Assembly: GCA_013397455.1 (NCBI GenBank)
Contig: VYZB01000538.1
Coordinates: 422,555 to 486,554, forward strand
Source of the DNA: Crotophaga sulcirostris
Taxonomy: Eukaryota > Chordata > Aves > Cuculiformes > Crotophagidae
DNA: 64,000 bases
Direction of reading: 5' to 3'
How positions within the stretch are numbered: the first letter of the stretch is position 1; every line of letters starts with the position of its first letter. A program made the translations under genes and the position numbers. This document shows positions 1 to 10,278 of the stretch, piece after piece. The notes under the pieces were generated by a model that worked only from the letters and a program-made list of their open reading frames with translations, ran no database searches and had not been told where the DNA came from.

Positions 1-1441
1 GAGTTACGAAAGCTCCCAGCATGATGCAAAAAGTTCAAAAAGCTCAATGCTGAGTGAAAAAGGAAAAACCAAAGATAGGGATCATTCTTTGTCAGACAAG
101 GACACTTCTGAGAAGAGGAAGACTGGTGTTCAGCCTGAAAAAGACCACTCGGAACGTGCAACTGAGCAAGGAAATGGAAAAAATACTTCTCAGTCTTCCA
201 AAGACAGCAGATCTTCAGAGAAACACGATCCTGGCCGTGGATCCACCGCAAAAGACTTCACTCCAAACCGCGATAAGAAGTCTGACCACGATGGCAACAG
301 AGATCATTCTAGTTCCAAGCGCCGAGATGAAAAGATTGAATTAGCAAGGAGAAAAGACTCCCCTTCACGAAACAGAGAATCTACATCGATACAGAAGAGT
401 AAGCCGAGAGAGGAACGAGCAGAGCCATCCAAAAAGGGCACTGGAGATACCAAAAGGAGCAGCTACAGTCCTACACGTGACCGGAAGCAGTCTGATCACA
501 AAGCTGCTCACGATTCCAAGCGTACATTGGAGGAACACAAACCTCTAGATAAAAATTCAGGAAAAGAGAAAGAGAAAGAGAAAGAAAAAGATAAAGAGAA
601 GGAAAAAGAAAAAGAAAAGGAGAAAGAAAAAGAGCGAGAGAAAGAAAAAGAGAAGGAAAAGGAGAAAGAGAAGGAAAAAGAAAAAGAAAAGGAGAAAGAA
701 AGGGAAAAAGAGCGAGAGAAAGAAAAAGAGAAGGAAAAGGAGAAAGAGAAGGAAAAAGAAAAAGAAAAGGAGAAGCATGTCCCAGAAGTAAAGAGTAATA
801 AAGAGAAAGAGCCAGCTGTTAATAAACCACCTTTGAGACAGGAATCACCAGATGTAAAAAATGAGAAAGAGAACGTGACTGGGCAAATCGATAAAAGCGT
901 TGTCAAACCCAAGCCTCAGGTAAGCAGCTCCTCACGGCTCTCTTCCGATCTGACTCGAGAGACTGATGAGGCTGCGTTCGTACCTGACTACAATGAAAGT
1001 GACAGCGAGAGTAATGTATCTGCAAAAGAGGAGGAGACTGTGGGCAAAACTCCTAAAGAACTGAAGGAGAAGGCTGTGGAGAAGGCGAAAGAAGAGACTG
1101 CAGCACCTGCTGCTGTAGCCGAGCAGCCCGAAGTGAGCAGGAGTCAAAGCCAGAGCAGCCCCAGCGTGAGCCGCAGCCGCAGTCAGAGCCCATCTGAGAG
1201 TCAGACCCGGAGCCACAGCAGCAGTGCCAGCTCAGGAGAGAGTCAGGACAGCAAGAAGAAGAAGAAGAAGAAAGAGAAGAAGAAGCACAAGAAGCATAAG
1301 AAACACAAGAAGCATAAAAAACACATTGGAAATGAAACTGAATTGGAAAAGAGCCAAAAACACAAACACAAGAAGAAAAAATCGAAGAAGAGTAAAGATA
1401 AAGAGAAAGACGACCAAAAAGTGAAATCTGTCACTACATAG
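1..1441 (+). CDS. RBBP6: RBBP6, C-terminal part (last coding exon, 5' end outside the window)
   Basis: RBBP6 is a nuclear RING/U-box ubiquitin ligase (DWNN ubiquitin-like domain, zinc knuckle, RING, SR-rich, RB- and p53-binding parts) and a component of the mRNA 3'-end cleavage machinery. Only the C-terminal disordered tail is here: 479 residues in one open frame beginning at base 2, with no start or splice acceptor inside the window. Order within the visible protein: Ser/Lys-rich segment with KDFTPNRDKK and SSSKRRDEK; a nearly pure Lys/Glu tract (bases 560-775); the conserved block RLSSDLTRETDEAAF followed by PDYNESDSESNVS; an RS-like run (bases about 1135-1250); and a poly-Lys/KKHKKH tail ending KVKSVTT-stop. 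The last blocks match my memory of mammalian RBBP6 closely, so identity is secure. The oddity is the Lys/Glu tract, which I recall as only a few residues in mammals. A single open exon fits the large last exon of RBBP6. Confidence 0.96.
   Translation, partial: SYESSQHDAKSSKSSMLSEKGKTKDRDHSLSDKDTSEKRKTGVQPEKDHSERATEQGNGKNTSQSSKDSRSSEKHDPGRGSTAKDFTPNRDKKSDHDGNRDHSSSKRRDEKIELARRKDSPSRNRESTSIQKSKPREERAEPSKKGTGDTKRSSYSPTRDRKQSDHKAAHDSKRTLEEHKPLDKNSGKEKEKEKEKDKEKEKEKEKEKEKEREKEKEKEKEKEKEKEKEKEKEREKEREKEKEKEKEKEKEKEKEKEKHVPEVKSNKEKEPAVNKPPLRQESPDVKNEKENVTGQIDKSVVKPKPQVSSSSRLSSDLTRETDEAAFVPDYNESDSESNVSAKEEETVGKTPKELKEKAVEKAKEETAAPAAVAEQPEVSRSQSQSSPSVSRSRSQSPSESQTRSHSSSASSGESQDSKKKKKKKEKKKHKKHKKHKKHKKHIGNETELEKSQKHKHKKKKSKKSKDKEKDDQKVKSVTT
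560..775 (+). repeat. Homopurine GA-rich tract coding a Lys/Glu repeat, with 78-bp tandem duplication
   Basis: About 216 bases are almost entirely A and G; the exceptions are one T and the C of each GAGCGAGAG. The tract encodes 72 residues of alternating Lys and Glu with a few Arg and Asp. The interruption GAGCGAGAG appears near 632 and near 710, and the run GGAAAAAGAAAAAGAAAAGG starts at both 673 and 751, giving a 78-bp (26-codon) period. All period changes are multiples of three and the frame is kept. Confidence 0.9.
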
Positions 1442-1521
1442 AATGACAGATAATTAAAAAATGACTTAATTCCTAAGTCATCTGTATTAAATTTTGTTAA
1501 AATGTAAACGAATTCAAGCGT

Positions 1522-1529
1522 TGTAAATA
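1522..1529 (+). promoter_or_regulatory. Pumilio response element in RBBP6 3' UTR
   Basis: TGTAAATA is an exact match to the Pumilio consensus UGUANAUA and lies 81 bases after the RBBP6 stop codon. Binding is inferred from the motif only. Confidence 0.5.
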
Positions 1530-1840
1530 ATGACATGAAAGACCCTGTGCTGCACTTAAAATATTGCTGCTTGATTATTTGATTTTTACATCAGAGCTTT
1601 ATAAAAAGTGAACATTTTGTACAGAATTGTGAGTTGTGACCATGTAACATGAAAGGTTTTGCTGGGGCGTCTTATTTTTAACCACCATTAATTAGTTTGG
1701 GTGGAGTTTACTGTACTGTGAAGATCTTCACATTTGAGTTTTTTTTAATTGCCTGCAGAAGCAGCTGGTATCAGTTAGAAAATATCAGTAGAATGATTGG
1801 CAGAATACATTACAGCCCTGTTATGTCACTTTTTGATTAC

Positions 1841-1846
1841 AATAAA
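1841..1846 (+). terminator. RBBP6 polyadenylation signal
   Basis: AATAAA is followed after 15-20 bases by a plausible cleavage region near 1860 and then GT-rich sequence (TGTGATGAG, CCAGTGGTAG). This is the arrangement of a canonical vertebrate poly(A) site. Confidence 0.8.
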
Positions 1847-2059
1847 ACCAGTTTTCAGTAAACTATCCAATGTGATGAGATTTCCAGTGGTAGCAGAGAA
1901 CAGAGCAGTGGCAGAAAAAAGCTACCAGTGCAAAATAATGTGAAAAAATAACAGATTAGTGGGGTTCATCTTGCAAAGCCTGGCGGGACTTTGCATCCTG
2001 CGTGGCTGCAATGTGGGGAGGTGCTGCCAGGAGGGCATGTTTTCATGTGCCAAGTGGGC

Positions 2060-2480
2060 TTGAGTTTATGTTGTAAAAGTGGTATATAGCCCCAAAAACG
2101 CAACCGTGTTGTAGTTCACCCACTGCGTTATGTGTTTATCCAGCTGGATGCTAGACGTTTGGTTTAGGAGGATACTGTGAGAGACAGTATCAAATGCCTT
2201 GCTGAAATCTAGAAAGATTACATCAGCTGGTTGACAGGTGGGTAACCCTGTCATAGAAGAACATTAAGTTTGTCAGGTAGGACCTTACCTTTATAAACCC
2301 GTGCTGGCTGGGACCAATGATTGTGTTATCTTTCAGGTGTTTTTCAGTAGCTCCCAGAACAATCTTCTCCCTAATCTTACCAGGCACTGAAGTGAGACTG
2401 ACAGGCCTGTAGTTGATGTGATCATCCCTGCTACCCTTCTTGAAGACTGGGATAACAATCTGCATTGCTTGGTTCATTTA
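2060..2480 (-). mobile_element. CR1-like LINE, reverse transcriptase fragment (decayed)
   Basis: The minus strand encodes two out-of-frame pieces of a CR1-type reverse transcriptase. One piece (2223-2477) contains NYRPVSLTSVPGKI and GPSQHGFIK. The other (2066-2254) contains FLDFSKAFDTVSHSILL, the RT block that carries the first catalytic aspartate. A frameshift or deletion separates them, and the later YADD block is absent. It is an inactive old copy lying opposite in orientation to the adjacent CR1 3' end. Confidence 0.9.
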
Positions 2481-2493
2481 GGAAGCGGTTGTC

Positions 2494-2733
2494 ATTTGCC
2501 AGCAAACAGTAATGGTCTCAAGTTGCACCAGAGCAGGTTCAGATTAGACATCAGGAAAAATTTCTTCCCCAAAAGGGTTATTGAGCACTGGCAGAGGCAG
2601 TAGTGGAGGCACCATCCCTGGAGGTGTTTAAAAGCTGGGCAGACAAACTGCAGAGGGATGGTTTAGTTGGGGACAGGTTTGGTTGGACTTGATGATCTCA
2701 AAGGTCTTTTCCAGCCAAGCAATTCTATGATTC
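2494..2733 (+). mobile_element. CR1 LINE 3' end, ATTCTATG-tail type
   Basis: Contains the CR1 3' body (AGGAAAAATTTCTTCCCC, CATCCCTGGAGGTGTTTAA, GATGATCTCAAAGGTC) and ends with the CR1 terminal octamer ATTCTATGATTC. It is 5'-truncated, as is usual for CR1. It abuts the oppositely oriented RT fragment at 2060-2480. Confidence 0.93.
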
Positions 2734-3007
2734 ACAGATACAGTAAGGTGCCCAGTAATGTATATTTCCTCTTGGCACTGCTGACCATCAAGGCATTTGT
2801 GGGGTTTGAATAGAAAATTATTAATAATAATTCCATACGGTGGTGCCCTGTGCCACAGACCCAACCCTTCTGTGAAACATGGGCTTGGGCAGGCGAGGTT
2901 GGCAGAAGAAAGCCCAAGGCACAAGCAGGTTTCTGCTTCAAACTGCTCTGAACAATGAAAGGAAACGGTGAACGTGTAAGTGGCTTGGATGAGTAGGCAC
3001 TGTGGGA

Positions 3008-3065
3008 CTGGGTTGATGGTTGGATTGATGATCTCAGAAGTCTTTTCCAACCTTTAATTCTATGA
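3008..3065 (+). mobile_element. CR1 3' terminus, very short
   Basis: GATGATCTCAGAAGTC, TTTTCCAACC and AATTCTATGA form a CR1 3' end of fewer than 60 bases. The 274 bases between it and the preceding CR1 have no CR1 signature that I can see. Confidence 0.7.
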
Positions 3066-6000
3066 GAATTTTAAGACAGATGTAATATAAAAAAAAAAAA
3101 GCTGGCAGTAGGTGGTGTTGCTTGGCTCTTGTACACCATTGTGGGCAGAAGCACTCATGCAGTGAGGGGAAAAATGTCCCAGCATCCACTGGGCTTAGCA
3201 GTGGAAGTCCTCGAGTGCTTGGCCATGGGGTCACCCCAGAAGCCATTGTAAATACTGGGCTGGGGACTGGATCTCCCGCTCTTCTGATGATTATAACACG
3301 AACAAACCGGGATTAGGACTAGATTGCACTCCCAGTAGTTCATGCCTTTCCGTGTCGAGGTGTTCTTGCACAAAGTTGAGCAGGCTTTCCGAGGAAGGCA
3401 CCCAGGTTTTTACTTCCCAGAATCACAGTGCCATGTGTCTGTCACAGTTGTTAAAGGTGCTCATCCAGCATCTCCTATGTGTGGTCTGGGGAGCTCTGGT
3501 CGCCAGGGTAATGCAGGCAGGCTGAAACTCACAGTTAGTGTGGTCTGTGCTGTGTGGTGTTGCTGTGGAAGACGGGGGATGTTTTACACCTGCTCTGTGA
3601 ACACGCTTTGGCCTAATACAGAGACGTTGGGGCTCAGTGAGGTGGGATTCTGACTGGAGTTGGGTTGTGTTAGTTCTGCCTTCTTACCAAGGTTCAGAAT
3701 AATTAGTAAACTTGGATAGAAGTAAAATTTTGGATTTTTCTTTACAGAATAGGTCCATAAAACCAGACAAAACTCTGTATTTTTATATACCCTTGTGCTG
3801 AAAAAGCTGTAGTCAATGCCTGTTCTAACGCCCAGTTCAGCTTTGATTTCAGAGCACTGTAGAAGCATCACCAATGATTTTTCAGCCTCCTGTGAATTCA
3901 GTTCACTCTGCACATGGAGTTTTATAGTTGCTTTTTTTCCCAGTTTTTGGGCTGCAGACGCCTGGAATGCAGGTCTGCTGTGGCCCGAGCAGCTCAGCCC
4001 ACTGCAGTCGCATTTTGGAGTCTTTGGACTGAGCTGCTGAGGTTTTTCTTCAGTGCCTGCAGTTGGGTGAAGGGATGTGAACAGGGCATCTGGATGAGGG
4101 TGAATCCTTCTGGAATGTGTTCGGCTTTGGGTGGTGAAATGCGGTGAAGGTGGCTTTAACCGCGGTGAGGGGAGGCTGCTGGCATAGGGAAGCGGGTGCT
4201 GACTGCCTGGGTCAGGCATGAGGCAACCACTGGCTCAGTGGCTGAAGTTCTTCCAGAAGGAATGTGTTATTCTGCCGGGCCCTCTGCTGAAGGTGAGTGT
4301 GGTCCATTCCACGAAAGCCATCAGGGATCCCTGTGTCCGTCTGCAGAGAATCCTCGGGCCAGCGTGGCTGCGTTGGCCATCTGATCTGCGCCAGGACAAA
4401 GGATGAAGCAGGTAATTCGAGTCCATCACTTATGGTATCACTGAAAAAGAAAAAGTTAAGGTGCAAAATCCCCAATCGCCATAGTTGGCGAGGAGCACCG
4501 AGAGGCTCCGTGGTTGTTGCTCTGCAGCCAGGATAGCGGGAGCCCCATCCCTCTGCTGTCAGTCCTCGGCTCCGTACGAGCTGCAAAGGCAGAGCCTGGC
4601 GCAGAATGGGTTACAGAGGGACTGAGCCACAGAACCTCGACGTTCTCTGGGGGGAGAGGGGTGGCTGCTGGGGTTTGGGGTACCCTGCGCTCCCCTGGGG
4701 CTGCTGAAGGCACTGTTGTCTATGCTTCAGTATCTTTTAGGCTTGCTTAAAGAGCAAAAGCAGCATAAACCCACCCTATGTCTGTGTAACAGACACCCAG
4801 CGGAGTGGGTCACACAGCCCCATTCCATGATCGTATATTGGAGTTCATGAAAGGAGGCAAACATTAATTTTTGAATACAGCTTGGTGTCTCCCAAGGCTG
4901 CAATGTTTGTGACTGAGCTGGTTTGGGGTTCCTGCCTGAACCTCAGTGCCTGGTAGAAGGCACAGCTTTTGAAGAAATGGGTCTGGGGGTCTGGGTGATG
5001 ATGACACCCTGGGGCTGCTCTGATGTGGGTGGCTGGGAAGAGGGGACCTGGCAGGGAAGGTCACCTCATCGTGGGCACCTATCGCAGGGAGGCAGCTTCT
5101 GTCCCTCAGGTTGTGTTAACAGGGCAGGAAGAGAAAGCAAGGGCAGCCCAAGGTTGAAGGAGGCAACAACTCTGAATGAGACTAATTAAAAGGAAGAGCT
5201 AATCAAGGCCTGGAGCTTTCAGGAGTCCTGCTGGGCTGGGCGATGCTGGGTGAGAAGGTGGGGGAGTGCACCTTTCGGGGCAGGAGGCTCCCTAATTAAA
5301 AAGGGAGAGCAGTGCTCAGTGGGGAGGGGGTGGAGGAAGCTGTTAGGGTTCTGCAGGCTTCGGGAGCATCGCCTTTACATTGCCCTCATGTCGCTGCTCT
5401 GCTGTGTGACGGCAGTGAGGGTCCTGGCACCCCTTGGGCAGCGGAGCAGAGCCGGACCCCTGCCCGGGGCTGGTGAGTGATTAACTCGTTCCAGAAACAG
5501 GCAGTAAAGCTCATGACCAGTTGGAGGCAAATTCACCTGCTCTCCAGCTCCAAGTTCATTAATCCAGGGCTTGCACAGGGAAGCTGGGCTGTAGCAGAAA
5601 GGATGACCAGGGTGGCCGTGGGGTGCCAGGGTACCAACCCCAGGGAGGTCTAACTGGGGTGGCAGCAAGGGACAGAGCTGGCACCTGGGGACTGGAGATG
5701 AGTGGTCCTGGGGCAAAGCTCTTGTCTCAGCCCTGCAGGGGGTGGTTCTGGGACCTCACTGCACCAGGGGATGAGGCTGCGGGGCAAAGGCCTCCTTGGC
5801 ACACTGCTCAGCTGTGTATGGCCATGGTCTGAGAGGTGACCTAGCCAGGTACGGTCCCTGCTTCTGGACAGGGAAGCAGCCCTCCACCCACGACCAGCGA
5901 GGAGCACTAAGCCAGTGCTTTAAATTGTTTTTATGGACCTGGACAGAATATTGCTGAGCCAAGTTTTAACATTCATTTTGTAATGAAATTTTCAGCAATG

Positions 6001-7025
6001 GTATTGATCAAATTAAATATTTTGTGATAATGTCAGAGAACTAAATACACGGAAACCAGGAGAAACAGCTCCAGTGCTCCCATTCCCCCACTGCCCTGAG
6101 AGGGACAGGTATTTCATGTGTGTAACTTCAGAAAGGACACAGTCTTTACTTTCAGTTATGGATTTCGGATCTCATTCTCTATTTCACCTATCTCTTTCTC
6201 TCACACAGACCCCATTGGAGTGCTCAAGTTATTACTCAGTGTAATCCAATAGGACATATTTTATGAAGATAACACCTCTTCCTTATCTCTGTTTGTTTTC
6301 TACCATATCTGTGGTCCCTGCAGCCAGGCTGCACTCTGTGCAATGAGCTCTTACACCTGAAATGGGCATTTATCTTTATCTGCTCCTCTCTAGCTGAGAA
6401 ATGCATTACATGTGAGGGCAGAATGAAATAATGAAGTAGTCATCATCTCTTCTGAAATACATTTAATGTTTTAAATGTCTGCAGATGGATTTCTCTCTCT
6501 GGCTGCCAAACAGGGGAAGCTGTGGGCTCCTCATTCTCTGTCACTACTCAGTTTTTTAATACCTCTCACCTCGAATACATTAATTATGGTTATTTAAAGA
6601 ACTGGCAGGTTTCTGCTTTAACCACACAGACCTCTGTGATTTTTGCTGAACTGAAGCTGTGGGGCACTGTGGGTGTCTGCCCACCGCTGCACCGATCCCT
6701 GCAGCCGAGGCTGCACCGCGAGCCCACACACTGGTGTTTTCTCCAAGACAGCAGGCAGAGTAGTTTGCTTGGGTGTAACATCTTTCCTTCAGCCTCCCTA
6801 ATGTATTATCTTGGAGTCAATTTCAATTAAAAATGAAATGTTATGATGATTCCCAGCCTCATTTTAATTCTCCTTTGTGTAGAATGAGCTGTGAATGGAT
6901 AAAGCGCAAGATGAGGCTGCAAAGAACAGGTGCCCTCGCTGCCTTGGCCAGAGGGGCATCAGTTTGTACAAAAACACACTTGCTTTCGTCCTAAATCTAC
7001 CTCAATAGGCTTTTTTTGCTAAATA
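3066..7025. other. Intergenic, no supported gene; AT-rich block 5.95-6.9 kb
   Basis: Open frames are present on both strands but are short, overlap each other and lack splice or homology support. From 5950 to 6900 the composition shifts to AT-rich, with many TAAT, AATTAA and TTTAAA motifs, unlike the GC-rich flanks. This could be conserved non-coding DNA, but nothing in a single sequence proves it. Confidence 0.5.
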
Positions 7026-7091
7026 GTGGGGGTTGGAACTGGATTACCTTTAAGGTCTATTACAACCCAAACCATTCTAAGATTCTATGAT
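7026..7091 (+). mobile_element. CR1 3' terminus, short
   Basis: GGGGGTTGGAACTGGATTAC, CAACCCAAACCATTCTA and AGATTCTATGATGG match the last 65 bases of ATTCTATG-tail CR1 copies elsewhere in the window (17583-17836). Confidence 0.85.
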
Positions 7092-9854
7092 GGTATTTGG
7101 TGGCTCTCCAAGCATTTACCTGCAGCCCACCCTGGGTTACAGCACCCCCCTGGCAGCGTTCAGTCTCCTGGGCTGTTGGCTCTGCCCGGACACAAACCTG
7201 AACTAGAGTTACCAGTGAACAAGGCAACAGCTCCAACCTAGCAGCTGCCTCACCTGGACTCCGGCACCTCCTTCCCACCAGCCAGGTCTGAAAAGGCCAA
7301 TGAGAACACTGGGGTGGTGGAAGTGCTGAGCTCCCTTGCATGGATCTCAGGGTCAGGCTGTTCATCCTGGGGAGATTCTCCCCCACCCCCATTCTGGGGC
7401 ATCTCTTTTGTTTCCAACCACCTTGATGTTTCTTTGAAGGAAACACATTTTCCCATTCCTGCCCTAAGTTTACACCTTCTTTCTACCCAGCTGCTGCATG
7501 CCAACACCTTCCATCCACCTTGGCAACTTGCTTCCTTCCACCACTGAGCCTCTCCCTGCCTGGCGTGCAGCGAGGATTCGGGGTGTTGGTGCCTCGGCAC
7601 GTTCTGCCACCCACCAACTCCCAGGGAAGAGCTCACAGGCTCTGGGCACCAGCTCAGGGCTGGTGTTTTGCACATGGGCAGCTTTCCCCCTCCCTGGCTC
7701 GGTGCATGCAATGGATGCACTCCAGGACCTTGGCTGCATTTGCTAGACTGTGGGGGACGCCTGGCACTGTTGCTGCTGGGCACGAGGGCCTGACACGCCA
7801 GCTGCCGAGCCCGTGACCCGCTTTCCCTCCCCATGCAGTGAGGGCTTTGCTCACAAATTCAAAGCCCTAATCTGGGGCCAGGCTGCCAGCAGAACCCACC
7901 ACCACGGGTCCTTCTGAGCGTCCTCTCCTTCTCCTTGAGTGGAAATGCCTAGGTGAGGTCCGGCAACGCCTGCTCCTTCAAGAGGTAAATGAGAGCTCAA
8001 TAATAAGCAATGATGGATTCCGTAGTGAAACTGCTTGACTTTCATTTATATCAGCTCAGCTATCATGCATCGCTGATGGGCTGATGGGGGTTGGGGGACA
8101 GCTCTGGCTGGGCAACCTCCCACCCATCTTCCCTCCACAGCACCGGATGGGACTCTTACAGGCAGGTTTTCCATCCACATTTTGTGTATGCACGCACACG
8201 CGCCGGGGCTTTTGTCACCCTTTTGTGAGCAAAATGGTTGTTTGGTAGCAATGAGCAAGGGCTCCTTGCCAAATCCACCTAAATAAGATTAAGCATATAC
8301 AGATTTGACTTGTTTTCAGCTAATGACAGCTGCAAACAGTTATTTGTCATGCTGGCTGACTGTTGATTGGTACAGGCGAGGAGTGAGGGTGAGCTGCCTT
8401 TGCACGAGCGGTGTCTGCCCTCCCAGCACCCGGCTGCTGCTCGGGGCTCAGCCCGCGCTCTCAGTGGTCTCCGTCTGCCCATCAGCCCGCACATCGCCCC
8501 GCAGTGCCTCGGGTTGGGGTCTGCTGGAGCCAGGATTGGTTTCGTTTTGTTTTCGGCGTTGCCATCAGCATAGACACATCATGATGTTGTCACAGGGAAA
8601 TAAAGATGTCTGCAAACATATCTGACATCTGCAGTTGCCAAGCCAGCAGCCTTCATCAATTTTCTGCAAGCTGAGAACCAAAGCAGAGACTAAATGAGGT
8701 GGGAGGCTTCCTGCCTGCAGCCCTGCTCCGTGTGCAGCTCAGGAACACCCTGGCATCTCTCCAAAATGCCTGGGCTTTTTAAGGACATTCTCAAAACGAG
8801 CTTGATTTCATTATTTTCATTATCATTACTATTACGCTGATGAAAGGCGAGAGCCCTTTCCACAAAAGGATGTTGGAGCAAATGAGATACTCTGCGTGTC
8901 AGATGAAAATACTCAGCGTTGTCTTAAGGTCAGCATGGAAATGAGGACAGGGCGAGAAAATAGTCAAAGCAGAGATACAATTATGTTCTGTGTGGCATCC
9001 ATCCTGCTCGGTGCTGTGTGCCTCGTGGATGCACGCACACTCACAGCACCCCCTGCCCTGCTCTGCAGCCCTGAGGCCAGCGAGGGTGGATACACACGGG
9101 TCCATCTTCAGATCCATTTGCCTTTCCTCTCTGGCTGCTTTAGCTGAGTGCTGGAGGCCTCTCTTGAGGGGCTTCTAACCCAGGCAGGGGGCCAAGTGGG
9201 GACCCCTCCATCCCTGCAGAGGGGAGTACACCCAAAGCTGGGTGCCAGGGGTGGGCTGCAGCCCGAGCTGTCCGGCAGCTGCCACCCTCAGGCTGACCAG
9301 GTCGAGAGCTTGTGCCCTTGATCCTGAAGACTGGGAGCAAATCATGCTTGGAAATGAAGCTGGGGGCGAGACAGGGGCACCCCCATCCTGTCCTCTCGCA
9401 GCTCCGGCCCCCGAGTGCACCCCACGTCCAGCCCTGGTGCTTGGCAGCCAGTGGCCACAACCCCAGCACCTCGAGTCCTACAGCTCTGAAAGAAGCCTGT
9501 GCTACTCCCTAGTCGAGGCAAACACTCAGGTACTTCTGAGAACAGTTTTGGAGTGTTTCTGATTTTAATTAGGTTTACTTAATTATTATTTACTTCGACT
9601 GAAGAAACTGTTGTATTTAAATAGCACTTTTTGCCAAAACACTGTCACAGAAAAGCTGCTTTCCCTTTAGGAGCCCGCAGACTTGGGCTTTTTTCCAAGC
9701 CCCTCGGCTCGGTGGCACGTGGAACACAATTGCTCGCGCTCCCACTCCTTCCCTGCCTGGAAGCACAGGTCCAGGGTAAGGGGTGGCTCCGTGGGCACCC
9801 AGTGGGAAGGCAGTGGAGAAGGCGAAGTGGGAGCTGCATACTGCTTCCAAATAC
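7092..9854. other. Intergenic, no supported gene
   Basis: GC-rich sequence with overlapping open frames on both strands that look like composition effects. AT-rich stretches near 8560-8700 and 8780-8900 may be regulatory. No repeat or RNA gene was recognised. Confidence 0.5.
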
Positions 9855-10278
9855 ACCTGGAGTCCTGTGTCCATTTCTGGAGTGCTCAGCACGGGACAGA
9901 CATGGATCTGTTGGAGTGACTTCAGCAGAGGGCACACAGATGATCCAAGGGCTGGAGCAGCTCTGCTGTGAGGACAGGCTGAGAGAGTTGGGGTTGTTCA
10001 GCCTGTAGAAGAGAAGGCTCCGAGGAGACCTTAGAGCAGCCTCCCAGGACTGAAAGGGGCTCCAGGAAAGCTGGGGAGGGGCTCTTGACCAGGGAGTGCA
10101 AGGAGAGGGTGAGGGGCAACCGTTTTCAGCTGAAAGAGGGGAGATTGAGATGAGATCTGAGGGACAACGGTTTTCCTGTGAGGGTGGGGAGGCCCTGGCA
10201 CAGGTTGCCCAGAGCAGTGGTGGCTGCCCCATCCCTGGAGGTGTTCAAGGCCAGGTTGGATGGTGCTTGGAGCAACTC
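9855..10278 (+). mobile_element. CR1 LINE 3' region, lacking its terminus
   Basis: Runs from the CR1 segment GTCCATTTCTGGAGTGCTC through GGCTGAGAGAGTTGGGG, TTCAGCCTGTAGAAGAGAAG and CATCCCTGGAGGTGTTCAAG, then stops at GGTGCTTGGAGCAAC without the octamer tail. It has lost both its 5' end and its last 100 or so bases. Confidence 0.92.

Larger units (their letters stand above)
1442..1862 (+). other. RBBP6: RBBP6 3' UTR
   Basis: AT-rich sequence follows the TAG at 1439-1441. It contains a Pumilio-type element (1522-1529) and ends shortly after a canonical AATAAA. The downstream end is inferred from the signal and is not observed directly. Confidence 0.8.

Noticed and set aside
54..344. Second + strand frame overlapping RBBP6
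   Set aside because: Out-of-frame shadow of the RBBP6 exon, with no own signals.
508..912. Minus-strand frames rich in Ser/Phe or Leu/Phe opposite RBBP6
   Set aside because: They are reverse-complement shadows of the Lys/Glu purine tract.
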